From positions 1 through 64,000 of the forward strand of contig CAVSJQ010000002.1 of NCBI GenBank assembly GCA_963728355.1: DNA of 64,000 nucleotides. The letters run 5' to 3'. The number at the start of each line of letters is the position of its first letter. Position 1 is the first letter of the stretch. Positions 1-9,696 of this stretch are shown piece by piece. This DNA is from Sva-07 sp963728355 (GTDB taxonomy: Bacteria; Actinomycetota; Acidimicrobiia; Acidimicrobiales; Ilumatobacteraceae). A program made the translations under genes and the position numbers. A model generated the notes under the pieces. It saw only the letters and a program-made list of their open reading frames with translations, was not told the origin of the DNA and ran no database searches.

Positions 1-810
1 CCGCCAGATCGTCGCCGCCAGCACCGACGGCGCCGGCGACGCTGCCGAACTCGACCGGCAACGGGCCATGTCGAACATCAAGCGGTGGGTCGACAAGAGC
101 ACCGGAATGCATCATTCCCATCTCGAGCTCGACCCGGTGAGCGATGCCATCGTGTGGGGCGCCGTCGACGCCCAACTCGCAACCATCCGCAAGCCAACGG
201 CAACGCCCGCACACCGTGGAAGCGGATGCAGGTCGACGCCCTCGTCGCGGCGGTCGGTTCAGGGCCGGGTGTCGATCGGGTCCCGGAGATCGTGGTGCTC
301 ACCGACTTCGCGACGCTCGTCGACGGGCTCCACGCCAACAGCGTGTGCGAGACCGTCGACGGAGTGCCGCTGCCGGTGTCGACCGTGCGGCGGTTGTGTT
401 GCGACGCCAACATCGTTCCGGCGGTGCTCGGCAGCGACGGCGAGATCCTCGACGTCGGGCGATCCGAACGCACGGCGAACCGGGAAAAACGGCGAGCGCT
501 GCGGGCGATGCATCGCACGTGTATCAACCCCGACTGCACCGTCGGGTTCTCGGCGTGCCGGATCCATCACGTGAAGTGGTGGTGGCGAGACCTCGGTCCG
601 ACCGACATCTCGAACCTGGTGCCGTTGTGCGAGCGGTGTCATCACCTCGTGCACGAAGGAGGCTGGACGATCACGATGACCGCCGACCGAGTGGTCACCT
701 GGATCCGACCAGACGGAACGGTGCACCACGTCGGCAGCACCATCGACCGGGCGCCGAAGGGAGTGGCGGAACAAGCCGTCCGAGACCGCGGCCCGGCCAT
801 TATCGGGTAG
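1..810 (+). CDS. DUF222/HNH endonuclease domain protein, C-terminal part, one frameshift
   Basis: The gene enters from the left edge, so its start is missing. The first ~190 bases read as the end of a DUF222 region in one frame (HLELDPVSDAIVWGAVDAQL). The reading then continues in another frame (NARTPWKRMQVDALVAAV) through a classic HNH nuclease domain: two Cys pairs, CRIHH, then NLVPLCERCHHLVHEGGW. A single missing base near 193 reconciles the two frames. DUF222-HNH proteins are very common multicopy genes in actinobacteria; the HNH fold is a metal-dependent nuclease, but the biological role of the family is not settled. No mobile element surrounds it, so I do not call it a homing endonuclease. 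The family call is firm; whether the frameshift is real is unknown. Confidence 0.85.
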   Translation, partial: PPDRRRQHRRRRRRCRTRPATGHVEHQAVGRQEHRNASFPSRARPGERCHRVGRRRRPTRNHPQANGNARTPWKRMQVDALVAAVGSGPGVDRVPEIVVLTDFATLVDGLHANSVCETVDGVPLPVSTVRRLCCDANIVPAVLGSDGEILDVGRSERTANREKRRALRAMHRTCINPDCTVGFSACRIHHVKWWWRDLGPTDISNLVPLCERCHHLVHEGGWTITMTADRVVTWIRPDGTVHHVGSTIDRAPKGVAEQAVRDRGPAIIG

Positions 811-1326
811 GGCAGCCAGCGCTAAAGAAGGCTGCACGCCGTCGATAGGCGCACAGTTCGTCGACACAATGCGCACGCAGAGGGCTACCGAATCGGTCGA
901 GATCCGGTCTCTGCGATGACCGCAAGAGTTCTGTTCGATGTCGTACGCGGTCACGCCCAAGCCCAAGCAGTCCGCCGCCAAGGGCATACATCCATGCAGA
1001 CGCTGATGATCCGCATTGCGAACGAGGCGCCGACGACGGGGTGGTCCAAGTCACGCTTCGCCCGACGACGAGTTGGAGTGGCGGCCCGAGCGCTCGGTCC
1101 TGTCCGGCGACGCACGATCTCCCGTGCACTCGCATGGACCACCTCCAGGGTTGCAGTGATCTGGTAAACAGACCTAGCCAGATTGGCGCTTCAGTTGACG
1201 GTGCGAGGATGTGGCGATCACCGTCAAAGCGGTGAAGGGCGCTTGCCCGAACTGGATAGTGCGGTTAAAGCTTCTCGAGGCGCCGAACGCAGCGAGGAAA
1301 AGTGACACCCCTCGTCCAGTCAGTGC
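811..1326. other. Intergenic region with no supported gene
   Basis: About 515 bases lie between the 3' ends of two convergent genes. Short open frames exist on both strands, but none has a plausible signal, domain, ribosome site or amino-acid composition. I see no repeat, RNA gene or clear hairpin terminator. Confidence 0.5.
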
Positions 1327-3341
1327 TCAACCGAGGCTGTTGGAGTCGAAGATCGGCCAGGACTTGAATGTTTGCATTGGAGCGGTGCTGATGACAGCTG
1401 GCGTCGTGTCCAAGTCGCTATCCAGCACGCCGAGCGCGATTCGACCATTCGGCAGCTCGAAGAATGTCGCAAAACGGCCATCCCGATCGAACCCGAAGCA
1501 CTGGAAGCTCAGGGAACGGAGCTGCCCGGTCCGAAGGTCGACATAGCTCTTCGTGCCGGCACAAAGTCGAGAGCCGTCGGCTGACACGATTAGGCGTGGA
1601 CTGGTGAATGTTTGAAGGGAGTCGCCGAGCGCAGGCAACAGCTGTCGCTGACCAGTCGCAACGGTGTACTGAACAATCCCGAGCTCAGTTCCAGAATTCC
1701 GATCCCACTCTCGCCAATAGATCGTGTCGCCATTGCGTGTCGTCCCGATCGCGGACAAGCCGGTACCGCAGCCCTCTGCGAACGTCACCCGAGACGGCGA
1801 TCCCAGGCCGAGTGGAATCCGCCAAACAGCAGCGGGTGCGCCGGCGACCCCGGCCTCGATCGCCCAGACCCAGCAAATTGATCCCGCTTGTCGACTCCAA
1901 TCAGGACAGGCCGATTGAGAGTGGAGAGGCTTGCCGGAATCGGGTAGTCGAACGTCGCCAGTACCCCGTTCCGGTCGAACCTCACGTGCCGGAGCGTCGA
2001 TGACTTGTATTCCTGGTCGACGTAGTAGGCGTTGCAGCCGCCCGTCACCACAAGACCTAACCGCTCGAAGTCCGGAAAGTAGTCCGGTAGCGGTATCGGA
2101 GGAAACTGCGCCCCCGACGGTGAAATGTCGAAAGGGCAGCCGTCGCGCCATTTGCTTCACGACGAACGTGCCCTCGCAATCGTTGGAGCCGGTGCGGGTG
2201 TCGATCTTGCGGCTGGGGGCGCCGCTGGTGTGGCGTTGGTGTATGCGGTGCCGTCGATGGTGCCGAGGTGGTCGGCGATGAGATCGACGCTGGAGCGGTT
2301 GGAGTTGACGTAGCAGACCTTGTTGTCGGAACCGATTGGTGCGGCGGCGACGTTCGGGTCGATCGTTCCCAGGTCGAAGTTGACGTTCGATGCGTCGGGG
2401 CAGAGGCGATGTTCGACGAGATGAGTTGTCCGAATCCCGGTCCTTGCGCCAAGACGGGTGTGAGGTTCACGAGGGCCACGTCGCCTGGCGATCCGGCCAC
2501 TTGAAGCACAAACGGCCCGACGGCGAGATGCGGCCGCCGCCGAGACCGGTGCGGGTGTCGATCTTGCGGCTGGGGGCGCCGCTTGGTGTGGCGTTGGTGT
2601 ATGCGGTGCCGTCGATGGTGCCGAGGTGGTCGGCGATGAGATCGACGCTGGAGCGGTTGGAGTTGACGTAGCAGACCTTGTTGTCGGAACCGATCGGTGC
2701 GGCGGCGACGTTCGGGTCGACGTTCCCAGGTCGAAGTTGACGTTCGATGCGTCGGGGGCAGAGGCGATGTTCGACGAGATGAGTTGTCCGAATCCCGGTC
2801 CTTGCGCCAAGACGGGTGTGAGGTTCACGAGGGCCACGTCGCCTGGCGATCCCGCCACTTTGAAGCACAAACGGCCCGACGGCGAGATGCGGCCGCCGCC
2901 GAGACCGGTGCGGGTGTCGATCTTGCGGCTGGGGGCGCCGCTTGGTGTGGCGTTGGTGTATGCGGTGCCGTCGATGGTGCCGAGGTGGTCGGCGATGAGA
3001 TCGACGCTGGAGCGGTTGGAGTTGACGTAGCAGACCTTGTTGTCGGAACCGATCGGTGCGGCGGCGACGTTCGGGTCGATCGTTCCCAGGTCGAAGTTGA
3101 CGTTCGATGCGTCGGGGGCAGAGGCGATGTTCGACGAGATGAGTTGTCCGAATCCCGGTCCTTGCGCCAAGACGGGTGTGAGGTTCACGAGGGCCACGTC
3201 GCCTGGCGATCCCGCCACTTCGAAGCACAAACGGCCCGACGGCGCAACGTCTGCCATAGCTGGAGCGCTGGAGGTCGCGATCAACGTTGTGCAGAGTGCT
3301 GCAACCAGCGCAATTCGACTCTTGATGGTCGGTCCGGGCAT
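1327..3341 (-). CDS. Secreted protein with three tandem 'DTR' modules and a beta-rich C-terminal domain, several frameshifts
   Basis: The start at 3341 gives a clear Sec signal peptide (IALVAALCTTLIATSSAPAMA). Three nearly identical ~120-residue modules follow. Each holds RLCFKVAGSPGDVALVNLTP, then SNVNFDLG, VCYVNSNRSSVDLIADHLG and ends at KIDTRTG. This is the recurring extracellular DTR-type module of actinobacterial surface proteins; the gene at 32435 carries a diverged single copy. After the last module the frame moves near 2115 and again near 1880, giving a C-terminal region (NAYYVDQEYKSSTLRHVRF, then TIYWREWDRNSGTELGIVQY) with short Y/W-rich strands like a beta-propeller. Comparing repeats shows single-base losses near 2227, 2395, 2500 and 2727. 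An extracellular structural or adhesive role is inferred; no catalytic motif is seen. Confidence 0.7.
2191..3243 (-). repeat. Three tandem ~360-bp coding repeats
   Basis: Units begin near 2191, 2548 and 2907, with spacings of 357 and 359 bases against an expected 360. Apart from a few indels and substitutions the units are almost identical. The spacing differences correspond to shortened base runs in two copies (for example TT to T near 2227 and GGGGG to GGGG near 2395). Each unit encodes one DTR module of the secreted protein. Confidence 0.9.
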
Positions 3342-3565
3342 TCGGCGAAGGTAACACTCGGTGAGACGACCGCCCGAAAAAGTGTCGCTGCTCGTGGCTC
3401 GGCGCTGCGGACGGGACCGGGTGGGCGATGTGGGACTTCCAGCCGACGGCGGTATCCAATCCCCTGACCGGCCAGCCGTCGATCGACTGGTCGAGCGCCG
3501 AGGTGGAGAGTCGGCGGGACTCTCCCAACTGCGGTGCCACGCCAGTCGGAGCGTGGCGTCGATGA

Positions 3566-4375
3566 TCAGGCGGTGACGAGTGAGGGGCGCCGGCGGTACA
3601 CGCGGAATTCGTTGCCCCACCGCGACAACTGAAGCGCTCCGATGCGGTCCTGCAGGTCCGAGCGGTGCCGATCGTGCGGGATCACCGTGAACAACCTCGT
3701 GCAGTCCTGGGATCGGCGAACGAGGACGATCGGTTCGGCGCGCACAGCGCCATGGATGGCGTCCAGATGCGCCTTGGCCAGATCGGGCAACGACTGCGAC
3801 GGGTCGGCGAGTTGATGCATCACCACGCTCTGGCCACGATCGAGCAACCGGCCCACCTCCGACATCGAGACGCCGGAGTCGACCACGTCGTCCGACGCCT
3901 GCAGCGCCTCGTCACCGGCGATACCGGCGACACCGTCGTCGGAGTCGAGGAACACGAGCGAACACGGCGACACCGCCACCATTGCTTCGTGGAACCACCG
4001 CTGGCGGGCGACTGCCCGAGCGGCATGATCGTCACGAATCAGATCGTCGAACGTCAACGGACGGTCGAAGCGCAGCGAGTCCTTCGGCAACGCCCGGCAC
4101 GTCTCGCGGATCGACACGGGACGCCCCGACTGGGCGGCCATCAGCCGCAACCGGTCGTAGAGATCCGGGTCGAGCGAACGCAGCTCCTCGGCGGCGTCGT
4201 GCGACGGGTGGAGGTAGGCGAGGTGATCACCATCGATGCGGTGATGTCCGCCCGGCTCCTGGAACCAGATCACGCCGAGGCGATGTCCCTGGCCGTACGG
4301 CGACGGCGACACCAGCCAGCGCATCAGCGCCACCTTCAAGAATTGTCCGACGTCGTCGGTGTATCTCTCCTGCAC
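3566..4375 (-). CDS. Conserved-looking hypothetical protein, 269 aa
   Basis: An uninterrupted frame in a region where many neighbours are frameshifted. The protein is soluble, with no signal or membrane segment, and mixed alpha/beta in composition. Segments such as LVSPSPYGQGHRLGVIWFQE near the N-terminus, AVSPCSLVFLDSDDGVAG in the middle and NEFRVYRRRPSLVTA at the end suggest a Rossmann-like or nuclease-like fold, but I recognise no family. It ends about 225 bases upstream of the repeat-protein start at 3341 and begins 95 bases before the stop of the glycosyltransferase at 4471, on the same strand. Function unknown. Confidence 0.65.
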   Translation of the reverse strand: MQERYTDDVGQFLKVALMRWLVSPSPYGQGHRLGVIWFQEPGGHHRIDGDHLAYLHPSHDAAEELRSLDPDLYDRLRLMAAQSGRPVSIRETCRALPKDSLRFDRPLTFDDLIRDDHAARAVARQRWFHEAMVAVSPCSLVFLDSDDGVAGIAGDEALQASDDVVDSGVSMSEVGRLLDRGQSVVMHQLADPSQSLPDLAKAHLDAIHGAVRAEPIVLVRRSQDCTRLFTVIPHDRHRSDLQDRIGALQLSRWGNEFRVYRRRPSLVTA

Positions 4376-4470
4376 ACGGATCTATCGGCATTCCACTGAC
4401 AATCTGAAGCGTGAAGGTCGTCACTCGTCGGCGTCGACGCTGCCGACGCCGGATCGGGTCGTGGCGAGGT

Positions 4471-5841
4471 TCAGCCGAGCTGGTGGACGACACCGGTCAC
4501 GGTGACGATCCACGCCACCGCCAGTACTGCCGCGACGCCGGCGTACTCGACCGGCAGGTTCCGGCCGGCGACCAGGCGGTGGTACTTGTGTCGGAACAGA
4601 TAGGCCCACTTCAGGCGGAACCACTGGAAGTGGGCGCGGAACCGGGCGATCAGCTTGAACAGGTTGTAGATCGGGGCGAGCAGCACCACGCCCACCGGGT
4701 CCTTGCGGCCTGTGCGCAACCAGGCCGCTGCTTCCAGCGGCAGGTACAGCAGATAGAGGAAGACGAAGTAGCCCGGCGAGAACAACAGGGTGAAGAAGAA
4801 CAACATGCGCAGCGGATCGGTCAGCAGCACGAACACCGAGTAGCCGCGCTCGTAACGCAGCGAGAAGTGGGCCCGCGGGTCCATCATCACCTTCAGGTTG
4901 AGGAACAGCAGCTCGTGCTCGGCCGGCCCCCACTTCTTGGCGCGTTGCCCGTACAGCTCCCGCCACGACGACGGCGCCAGCGTGTCGACCTGGTTCGAGC
5001 TGAACGCGACGCCACGGCCCTCACTCTCGAGATGTGCCAGCAGCGTGCGTTGGAGGTCCTCGCCGGGGAAGTGACCGGAATGACGGCTGGCCTGGCGGCG
5101 CAGATCGGCGGTGCGGAACAGCCCGACCGCACCCGACACGTTGGCGACGGCGCCGACGTCGGACAGCAGCGCCTTGCCGAGGGTCATCGACTTGCGGTAC
5201 TCGTAGGTCTGCATCCGGTTGACCACACTGCCCGTCTGCACCGGCATGACGTCGAACGCGACGGCAGCGGCGCCTCCGGCGAGCAGGTCCACCGGGATCG
5301 GCTCGGAGCCGACGTGCGTGTCGTCATCGATGATCAGCGTGTACGGGGTGGTGACCATGGGAGCGACGCGACTGACGCTCAACGGCTTGTTGCGGTTGAA
5401 CCGGTTCTCCACCACCCGCACCCCGTACGAGCGGGCGACGGCGACCGTGTCGTCGGTCGAACAGTCCGACACGACGATGATGTTCTCGGGAGCGACGTGC
5501 GGCAGCAGGCTCTCGAGCGTCTCGCCGATCACGTCGGAGCCGTTGTAACAGGCGATGATCACCGACACGTCGTCCTGCCGGGTGACCGGACCCCGGCTGA
5601 CCGTCGGTGTGCGATGTCCGGTGGAGAACGCGAGGAGCAGCCCGTCGGTGCCCAGGAGGAACGCGATGCCGACGGTGACGTACGACAGATTGCCGAACCC
5701 GCCGAGCACCGCCACGTAGTAGCCGACCGTCAGCGCAGCCATCGCGGCGAAGACCGTTGCGACACTGACGACGGGACGCACGCGGCGCAACCCGTGCAGG
5801 CGCAACGGGGATGGGGCTGCCCGTAGGGTCGGCGCGGTCAC
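4471..5841 (-). CDS. Membrane glycosyltransferase, family 2 (processive-synthase type)
   Basis: 456 aa. Two N-terminal membrane segments (AALTVGYYVAVLGGFG and a second after LSYVTVG) precede a GT-A domain: VSVIIACYNGSDVIGETLES, SDCSTDDT, IIDDDTHVG (metal-binding DxD-like), then GEDLQRTLL and GQRAKKWG, positioned like the ED and QxxRW motifs of cellulose/hyaluronan-type synthases. Further membrane helices follow (LRMLFFFTLLFSPGYFVFLY and the C-terminal AVLAVAWIVTVTGVV). The GTG start at 5841 is chosen because its GTGA overlaps the stop of the upstream DivIVA gene, a coupling style seen repeatedly here. It probably polymerises or adds sugar at the cytoplasmic membrane; the donor is unknown. Confidence 0.85.
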   Translation of the reverse strand: MTAPTLRAAPSPLRLHGLRRVRPVVSVATVFAAMAALTVGYYVAVLGGFGNLSYVTVGIAFLLGTDGLLLAFSTGHRTPTVSRGPVTRQDDVSVIIACYNGSDVIGETLESLLPHVAPENIIVVSDCSTDDTVAVARSYGVRVVENRFNRNKPLSVSRVAPMVTTPYTLIIDDDTHVGSEPIPVDLLAGGAAAVAFDVMPVQTGSVVNRMQTYEYRKSMTLGKALLSDVGAVANVSGAVGLFRTADLRRQASRHSGHFPGEDLQRTLLAHLESEGRGVAFSSNQVDTLAPSSWRELYGQRAKKWGPAEHELLFLNLKVMMDPRAHFSLRYERGYSVFVLLTDPLRMLFFFTLLFSPGYFVFLYLLYLPLEAAAWLRTGRKDPVGVVLLAPIYNLFKLIARFRAHFQWFRLKWAYLFRHKYHRLVAGRNLPVEYAGVAAVLAVAWIVTVTGVVHQLG

Positions 5842-6448
5842 GAGACCTCGATGCGTTCCTCGTCGCGGTCGAGCGATCCAGTGGAGCGCTGGCCGATCTG
5901 GTCGCTCTGGGTGGCGAGTTCGAACTCGAAGTGGTCGGCCAACTCGGCGAGTTGCGAGCCAGCGGACCGGAACTGCGCTGCAGTGCCTGCTGCGGTGGTC
6001 CTCAGATCCTCGAGCAGTCGATTGACCTCGGCCAGGCGGGCCGCCCCTGCCGCTTCGAGCTCGGCGATCTCGCGCGGTTGCGCTCGAGGTCGGCGTCGGC
6101 CTGCACCCGGGCGGACAGCACGGCCCGGTCGGCTTGGGCGCGTGCCTGGTCGAGCATGGCTTGGGCGTCCTTGCGGGCGTTCTCCAGGCCGCATTCGGCA
6201 TTGCGCCGCAGCGTGTCGGCGTCGCGTTGGGCGGCGGCGACGGTCTCGTCGGCGACGCGCTGCGCCTGCAGGAGCACGTCGAGGGCGCTGCGTTCGGTCG
6301 CCTCGTGCTTCGCGAGTTCGGTCTGCATCCAGCCGACGTGCTCGGCGAGGCGCTCCAGGTAGCTGTCGACCTCGAGGGTGTCGTAGCCCTTCCGGCGGCC
6401 GCTCGTGAAGCGGTGGGCGATGATGTCGTCGCGTGTGAGTCCTCGCAT
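5838..6448 (-). CDS. DivIVA-domain coiled-coil protein, one frameshift
   Basis: The ATG at 6448 follows an AGGAG ribosome site. The N-terminus (MRGLTRDDIIAHRFTSGRRK, then GYDTLEVDSYLERLAEHV) is the membrane-curvature-sensing DivIVA domain. It is followed by a long Ala/Glu/Gln-rich coiled coil. A one-base loss near 6075 shifts the frame; the continuation EIAELEAAGAARLAEVNRLL restores the coiled coil to the stop at 5838. Restored length is about 203 aa. DivIVA/Wag31 proteins organise polar growth and cell-wall enzymes in actinobacteria. The gene sits between an anchored protein and a membrane glycosyltransferase with tight spacing, so it may position that synthesis machinery; this last point is inference. 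Confidence 0.8.
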
Positions 6449-6474
6449 GGCTGCTGCTCCTGGTTGGTGAACGG

Positions 6475-7475
6475 TCACGTCGGTGTGGCGAGTTGCCACA
6501 GGTTGGAAAGGTCGTTGATGACGATCTCCTCGGTATCCGTCTCCTCCGCCACCAGGCGGAGCTGCTCGCGCAGCGTCGGGAGATCAGAACCGGCGAACGT
6601 CGCCGTGGCCGGGTCGATCGGTGCCGTCTCCACGCCGACGAGCACCGGCACCTGCTGCTGGGCGAGCTCTTGGCGCACCAGGTCGACGATGCCGCCCTCG
6701 CCGAGCGCACGGTTCCGGTAGGCCATCACCGACACCGAGGCGCCATCGCGCACGATGTTCAGCAGGTGATCGAACGGATACATCGACTGGCCGTCGAACG
6801 GCGTCATCGGTGCCTCGCCGTTGGATCCGTCGAACCAGTAGGGGATCAGGTAGACGACCGGGGTCGCCAGCTCGAGGTCGGCACGTCGCTGCTCGAGGTG
6901 TTCGACGAACTCGAGGTATGCGACCGACAGTTCGGACTTGGCGTCGGGCCACTCCTCGAGCCCCCACGGCTCGGCGTCGATGTGGAAGCTTGCCAGCCCG
7001 GCGCCGTCATCGTCCAGCTGGGCGACGAGAGTCGAGCACGGCGGCGGCATCGACGTGGCCTTGCGCTGACGGCCACCACGGGTCGCCGGCGACGGCGCCG
7101 ACCTCGATGCCCTGGACATCGGCCAGGCGCACCAGTGAGGCGACGTCGGCGGCGAGGAGTTCGCGGTCTTGGCCGACGTGCCAGGGCCGCGGCGGTGATG
7201 TCGACGTAGACACGGTCGAGACACAACTCCTCGGCCATGGCCACCAGTTGCTCACGTGCCGACTCGCTGCGCCAGGTCTCCTCGCGCCATTCGTAGCTGG
7301 TGATCCGGTCGTCGGGGACCGCACAGAGTGACGCGGACGAGCGGTCGTTTCGACTCACGAGGAACCCTCCGACCGCCCCAACAAGCATCACCGCTACTCC
7401 GACCAGTAGGAGAGCCGGAGACGCCGATCGTGAGTTGTACGCCACACCACTTCCGCCGCCCGACTCGTTCATCAT
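6475..7475 (-). CDS. Membrane-anchored TIM-barrel-like protein, two frameshifts
   Basis: The ATG at 7475 or the adjacent one at 7472 gives a short cytoplasmic tail and one membrane helix (ALLLVGVAVMLVGAVGGFLV). The extracellular part must be read across shifts near 7190 (extra C) and 7028 (extra T). The reconstructed domain contains LVRLADVQGIEVGAVAGDPW, FHIDAEPWGLEEWPDAKSE, VVYLIPYWFDG and VSVMAYRN. Barrel-strand motifs with acidic residues after H-I-D-A-E look like a glycosidase-like (GH18-type) TIM barrel, but I cannot place it in a family. It starts the (−) operon with DivIVA 26 bases downstream. Enzymatic activity is inference. Confidence 0.6.
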
Positions 7476-7746
7476 GGGCACCGGAGTGGTGCCCGTGCAC
7501 CAAATGTTACTGCCAAGTGGTGAGAGCGCGAACCGAGTGTCAAGAGGACTGTCCAAAATCTTGAGGAACTGTTGAATTCGACGAGCCTCGCAGGGGCCGA
7601 CAGGCGCGATGCGGTGGCGGCCCGACCACTGGCCGTCGACCGGTTCGCGGGCGAGTGCGGGAACGCCGATCCCGACCGCACCGCGAGCCAGCATCACCGA
7701 ATCTTGAGGCACCACCGTTTGCCCGATGGGTGCCACACTGGCCGAT

Positions 7747-8570
7747 GTGAACTCCAGGACGCTCGTGAAGCAGGTGCTCGTCCAGGGCGACCGGGTCATC
7801 AAGCCTGCCGACGGCGTGACCGTGCTGATCTACCACCGTGTCGGTGGCGGCTCGGACAGCGAGGTCGACCTCGACGTCGACGCGTTCCGGGCGCAGCTCG
7901 AACACCTGCGTGACCACCACACGGTGATCGACCTCGACACCGCTGCCGCGGTCGCTGTCGGGAGACGCCGCTGGCGGGGGAGCGGACCTGCCGGAGCGGG
8001 CCGTCGTGGTCACCTTCGACGACGGCACCGACGACTTCTGCGACGTCGTGGTGCCGGCGCTGGTCGAGTACGGCATCCCCGCGACGCTGTACGCGGCCAC
8101 CCACTTCATCGACAGCGGCGAGCCGTTCCCGTGGGGTGCGCCGCCGGCCAGCTGGGCGGGCCTGCGCGACGCCGCGTCCACCGGGCTCGTCACCATCGGC
8201 TCGCACACCCACACCCACGCCCTGCTCGACCGGGCCGACCCCGCCGAGATCGGCGCCGAACTCGACCGCTCCATCGAACTGATCGGCGAACACATCGGCA
8301 CGCCGCCCGCCCACTTCGCCTACCCGAAGGCGCTGCCCGGCTCGGAGGCCGCCGAAGCCGAGGTGCGCCGCCGGTTCACCACCGCCGCCCTCGCCCGCAG
8401 CCGCGTCAACGAGCCCGGCAAGACCGATCTGCACCGGCTGTGGCGCACGCCGATCCAGCGCAGCGACGGCCACGACTTCTTCGTCGCCAAGGCCGCCGGC
8501 GGGCTGCGCCTCGAAGGCGAACTCCGCGAGCTGGTCGGCCCGAGTCAAGTACCGCGGCGCCACCCGCTGA
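7747..8570 (+). CDS. Polysaccharide deacetylase (NodB domain), two frameshifts
   Basis: The GTG at 7747 opens VNSRTLVKQVLVQGD, then GVTVLIYHRVGG, the standard start of the NodB fold. An extra base near 7963 moves the frame to ERAVVVTFDDGTDDF, which holds the catalytic TFDDG motif. Later come TIGSHTHTH (metal-binding H-x3-H), PPAHFAYPKALPG and WRTPIQRSDG. A second extra base near 8541 hides the natural end RVKYRGATR and the stop at 8568-8570. The corrected protein is about 273 aa with no signal peptide. The family removes N- or O-acetyl groups from glycans or glycan precursors. The next gene begins 2 bases later, so they are co-transcribed. Confidence 0.82.
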
Positions 8571-8572
8571 CC

Positions 8573-9675
8573 GTGGCCGATCCCGCCGCGCTCGACGCAG
8601 CGGACCGCGAGGTCGCCCTGGTGATGGCGTGGATGCTCCCCGGCGGGCGCCGCACGGTCGTTCCCGTCGGCGACGTCGACCGGTTCGTCAACACCGTGGT
8701 CCACCAGCGGGTGAGCGGCCTGGTGCTGGAGGCGTTCGACCAGGGTGCGATCGCCGGCGCCCCCGACGACTTCCGAGCCCGGCTGGTCGAGGCGCACCTC
8801 GCCGCGCTGCGGAGTTCGCTCGCCGCCGAGGCAGCGAGCGTCGAGGTGTCGGAGCTGTTCCGCTCGGCCGGCATCCGCCACGCCGTGTTGAAGGGCTGCG
8901 CCACCGCACAGCTCGACTACCCGGATCCGGCGATGCGGGTCACCGGCGACGTCGACGTGCTGATCGGCCGCGACGACCACGCGTCCGCCATCGCCACCCT
9001 GGAGCGCGCCGGCCTCCACCGCATGGCGCCGGCGTTCCGCGACGGGCTGGGAGCGCCGCTACGGCAAGGACATCGCCCTGATCGGCGACGAACGTGTCGA
9101 GATCGACCTGCACCTCGCCCTCGTCGCCGGCTACTTCGGGGTCGCCATGCCCACGGAGCCGCTGCTCGACCGGCTCGTCACCTACCTGGTGGCCGGACCG
9201 GCAGACTGCCGGCGCTCGACGCGATGGGGCGGCTGCTGCACGCCTGCCATCCACACCGCTTCGACGACGCCGCTGCGGCTCGGGTCGGCGGCCGACGTCG
9301 TCCAGATCGCCGGGTCCGGGCGACGTCGACCCGGTCGAGTTCGCCGCCTTCACGATGGCGCTGCGCTGCGAGGCGATCGTCGCCCGCGGCCTCGCCCGGG
9401 CGTGGGATGCGTTCGGCGTCGAGCCGACCGAGCTCTCGGAGTGGGCGCGCAACCTCCACGTCGACGATCGCGAACGCAAGGCGCTGGCTGCGTTCGACGG
9501 CGGGGGCGGGGAGTCGAAGTGGCGGTCCGGGCTCGACGCGCTGCCGCCGTGGAAGCGGCCCGGTTATCTGCTGCCGCTGCTCGTGCCGTCACGAGCGCAC
9601 CTGCGCCACCGTCACCGGTCGTACCTCGACCACCTCCGCATCTCGATGCGACGGCTGTCCCCGGGCGCCCGATGA
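8573..9675 (+). CDS. Nucleotidyltransferase-family protein (NTP_transf_5 type), four frameshifts
   Basis: The GTG at 8573 sits 2 bases after the deacetylase stop. The core reads HAVLKGCATAQLDYPDP, then MRVTGDVDVLIGRDDHASAI, matching the K-G and G-D-x-D signature of the PF14907-type nucleotidyltransferase family found in capsule clusters and in some HprK-like kinase clusters. Shifts near 9046, 9204, 9287 and 9319 must be undone to read ERRYGKDIALIGDERVEIDL, then ALDAMGRLLHACHPHRF and VDPVEFAAFTMALRCE. Reconstructed length is about 367 aa. The family is predicted to transfer a nucleotide to a protein or small-molecule acceptor; its natural substrates are largely unknown. The four shifts lie within 280 bases. 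Confidence 0.7.
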
Positions 9676-9696
9676 GCGGTCGGTAGGCTCCGATCG

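Noticed and set aside
1..810. Homing endonuclease or intron-encoded nuclease
   Set aside because: The HNH domain is joined to DUF222, a common stand-alone actinobacterial architecture. There is no intron, intein or interrupted host gene.
811..1326. Small genes in the 515-bp gap
   Set aside because: Candidate frames have no ribosome site, no conserved-looking composition and overlap each other on both strands.
2467..3540. Alternative long Arg/His-rich frame over the repeats
   Set aside because: Composition is that of a shifted high-GC frame. The DTR-module frame has a signal peptide and recognisable motifs.
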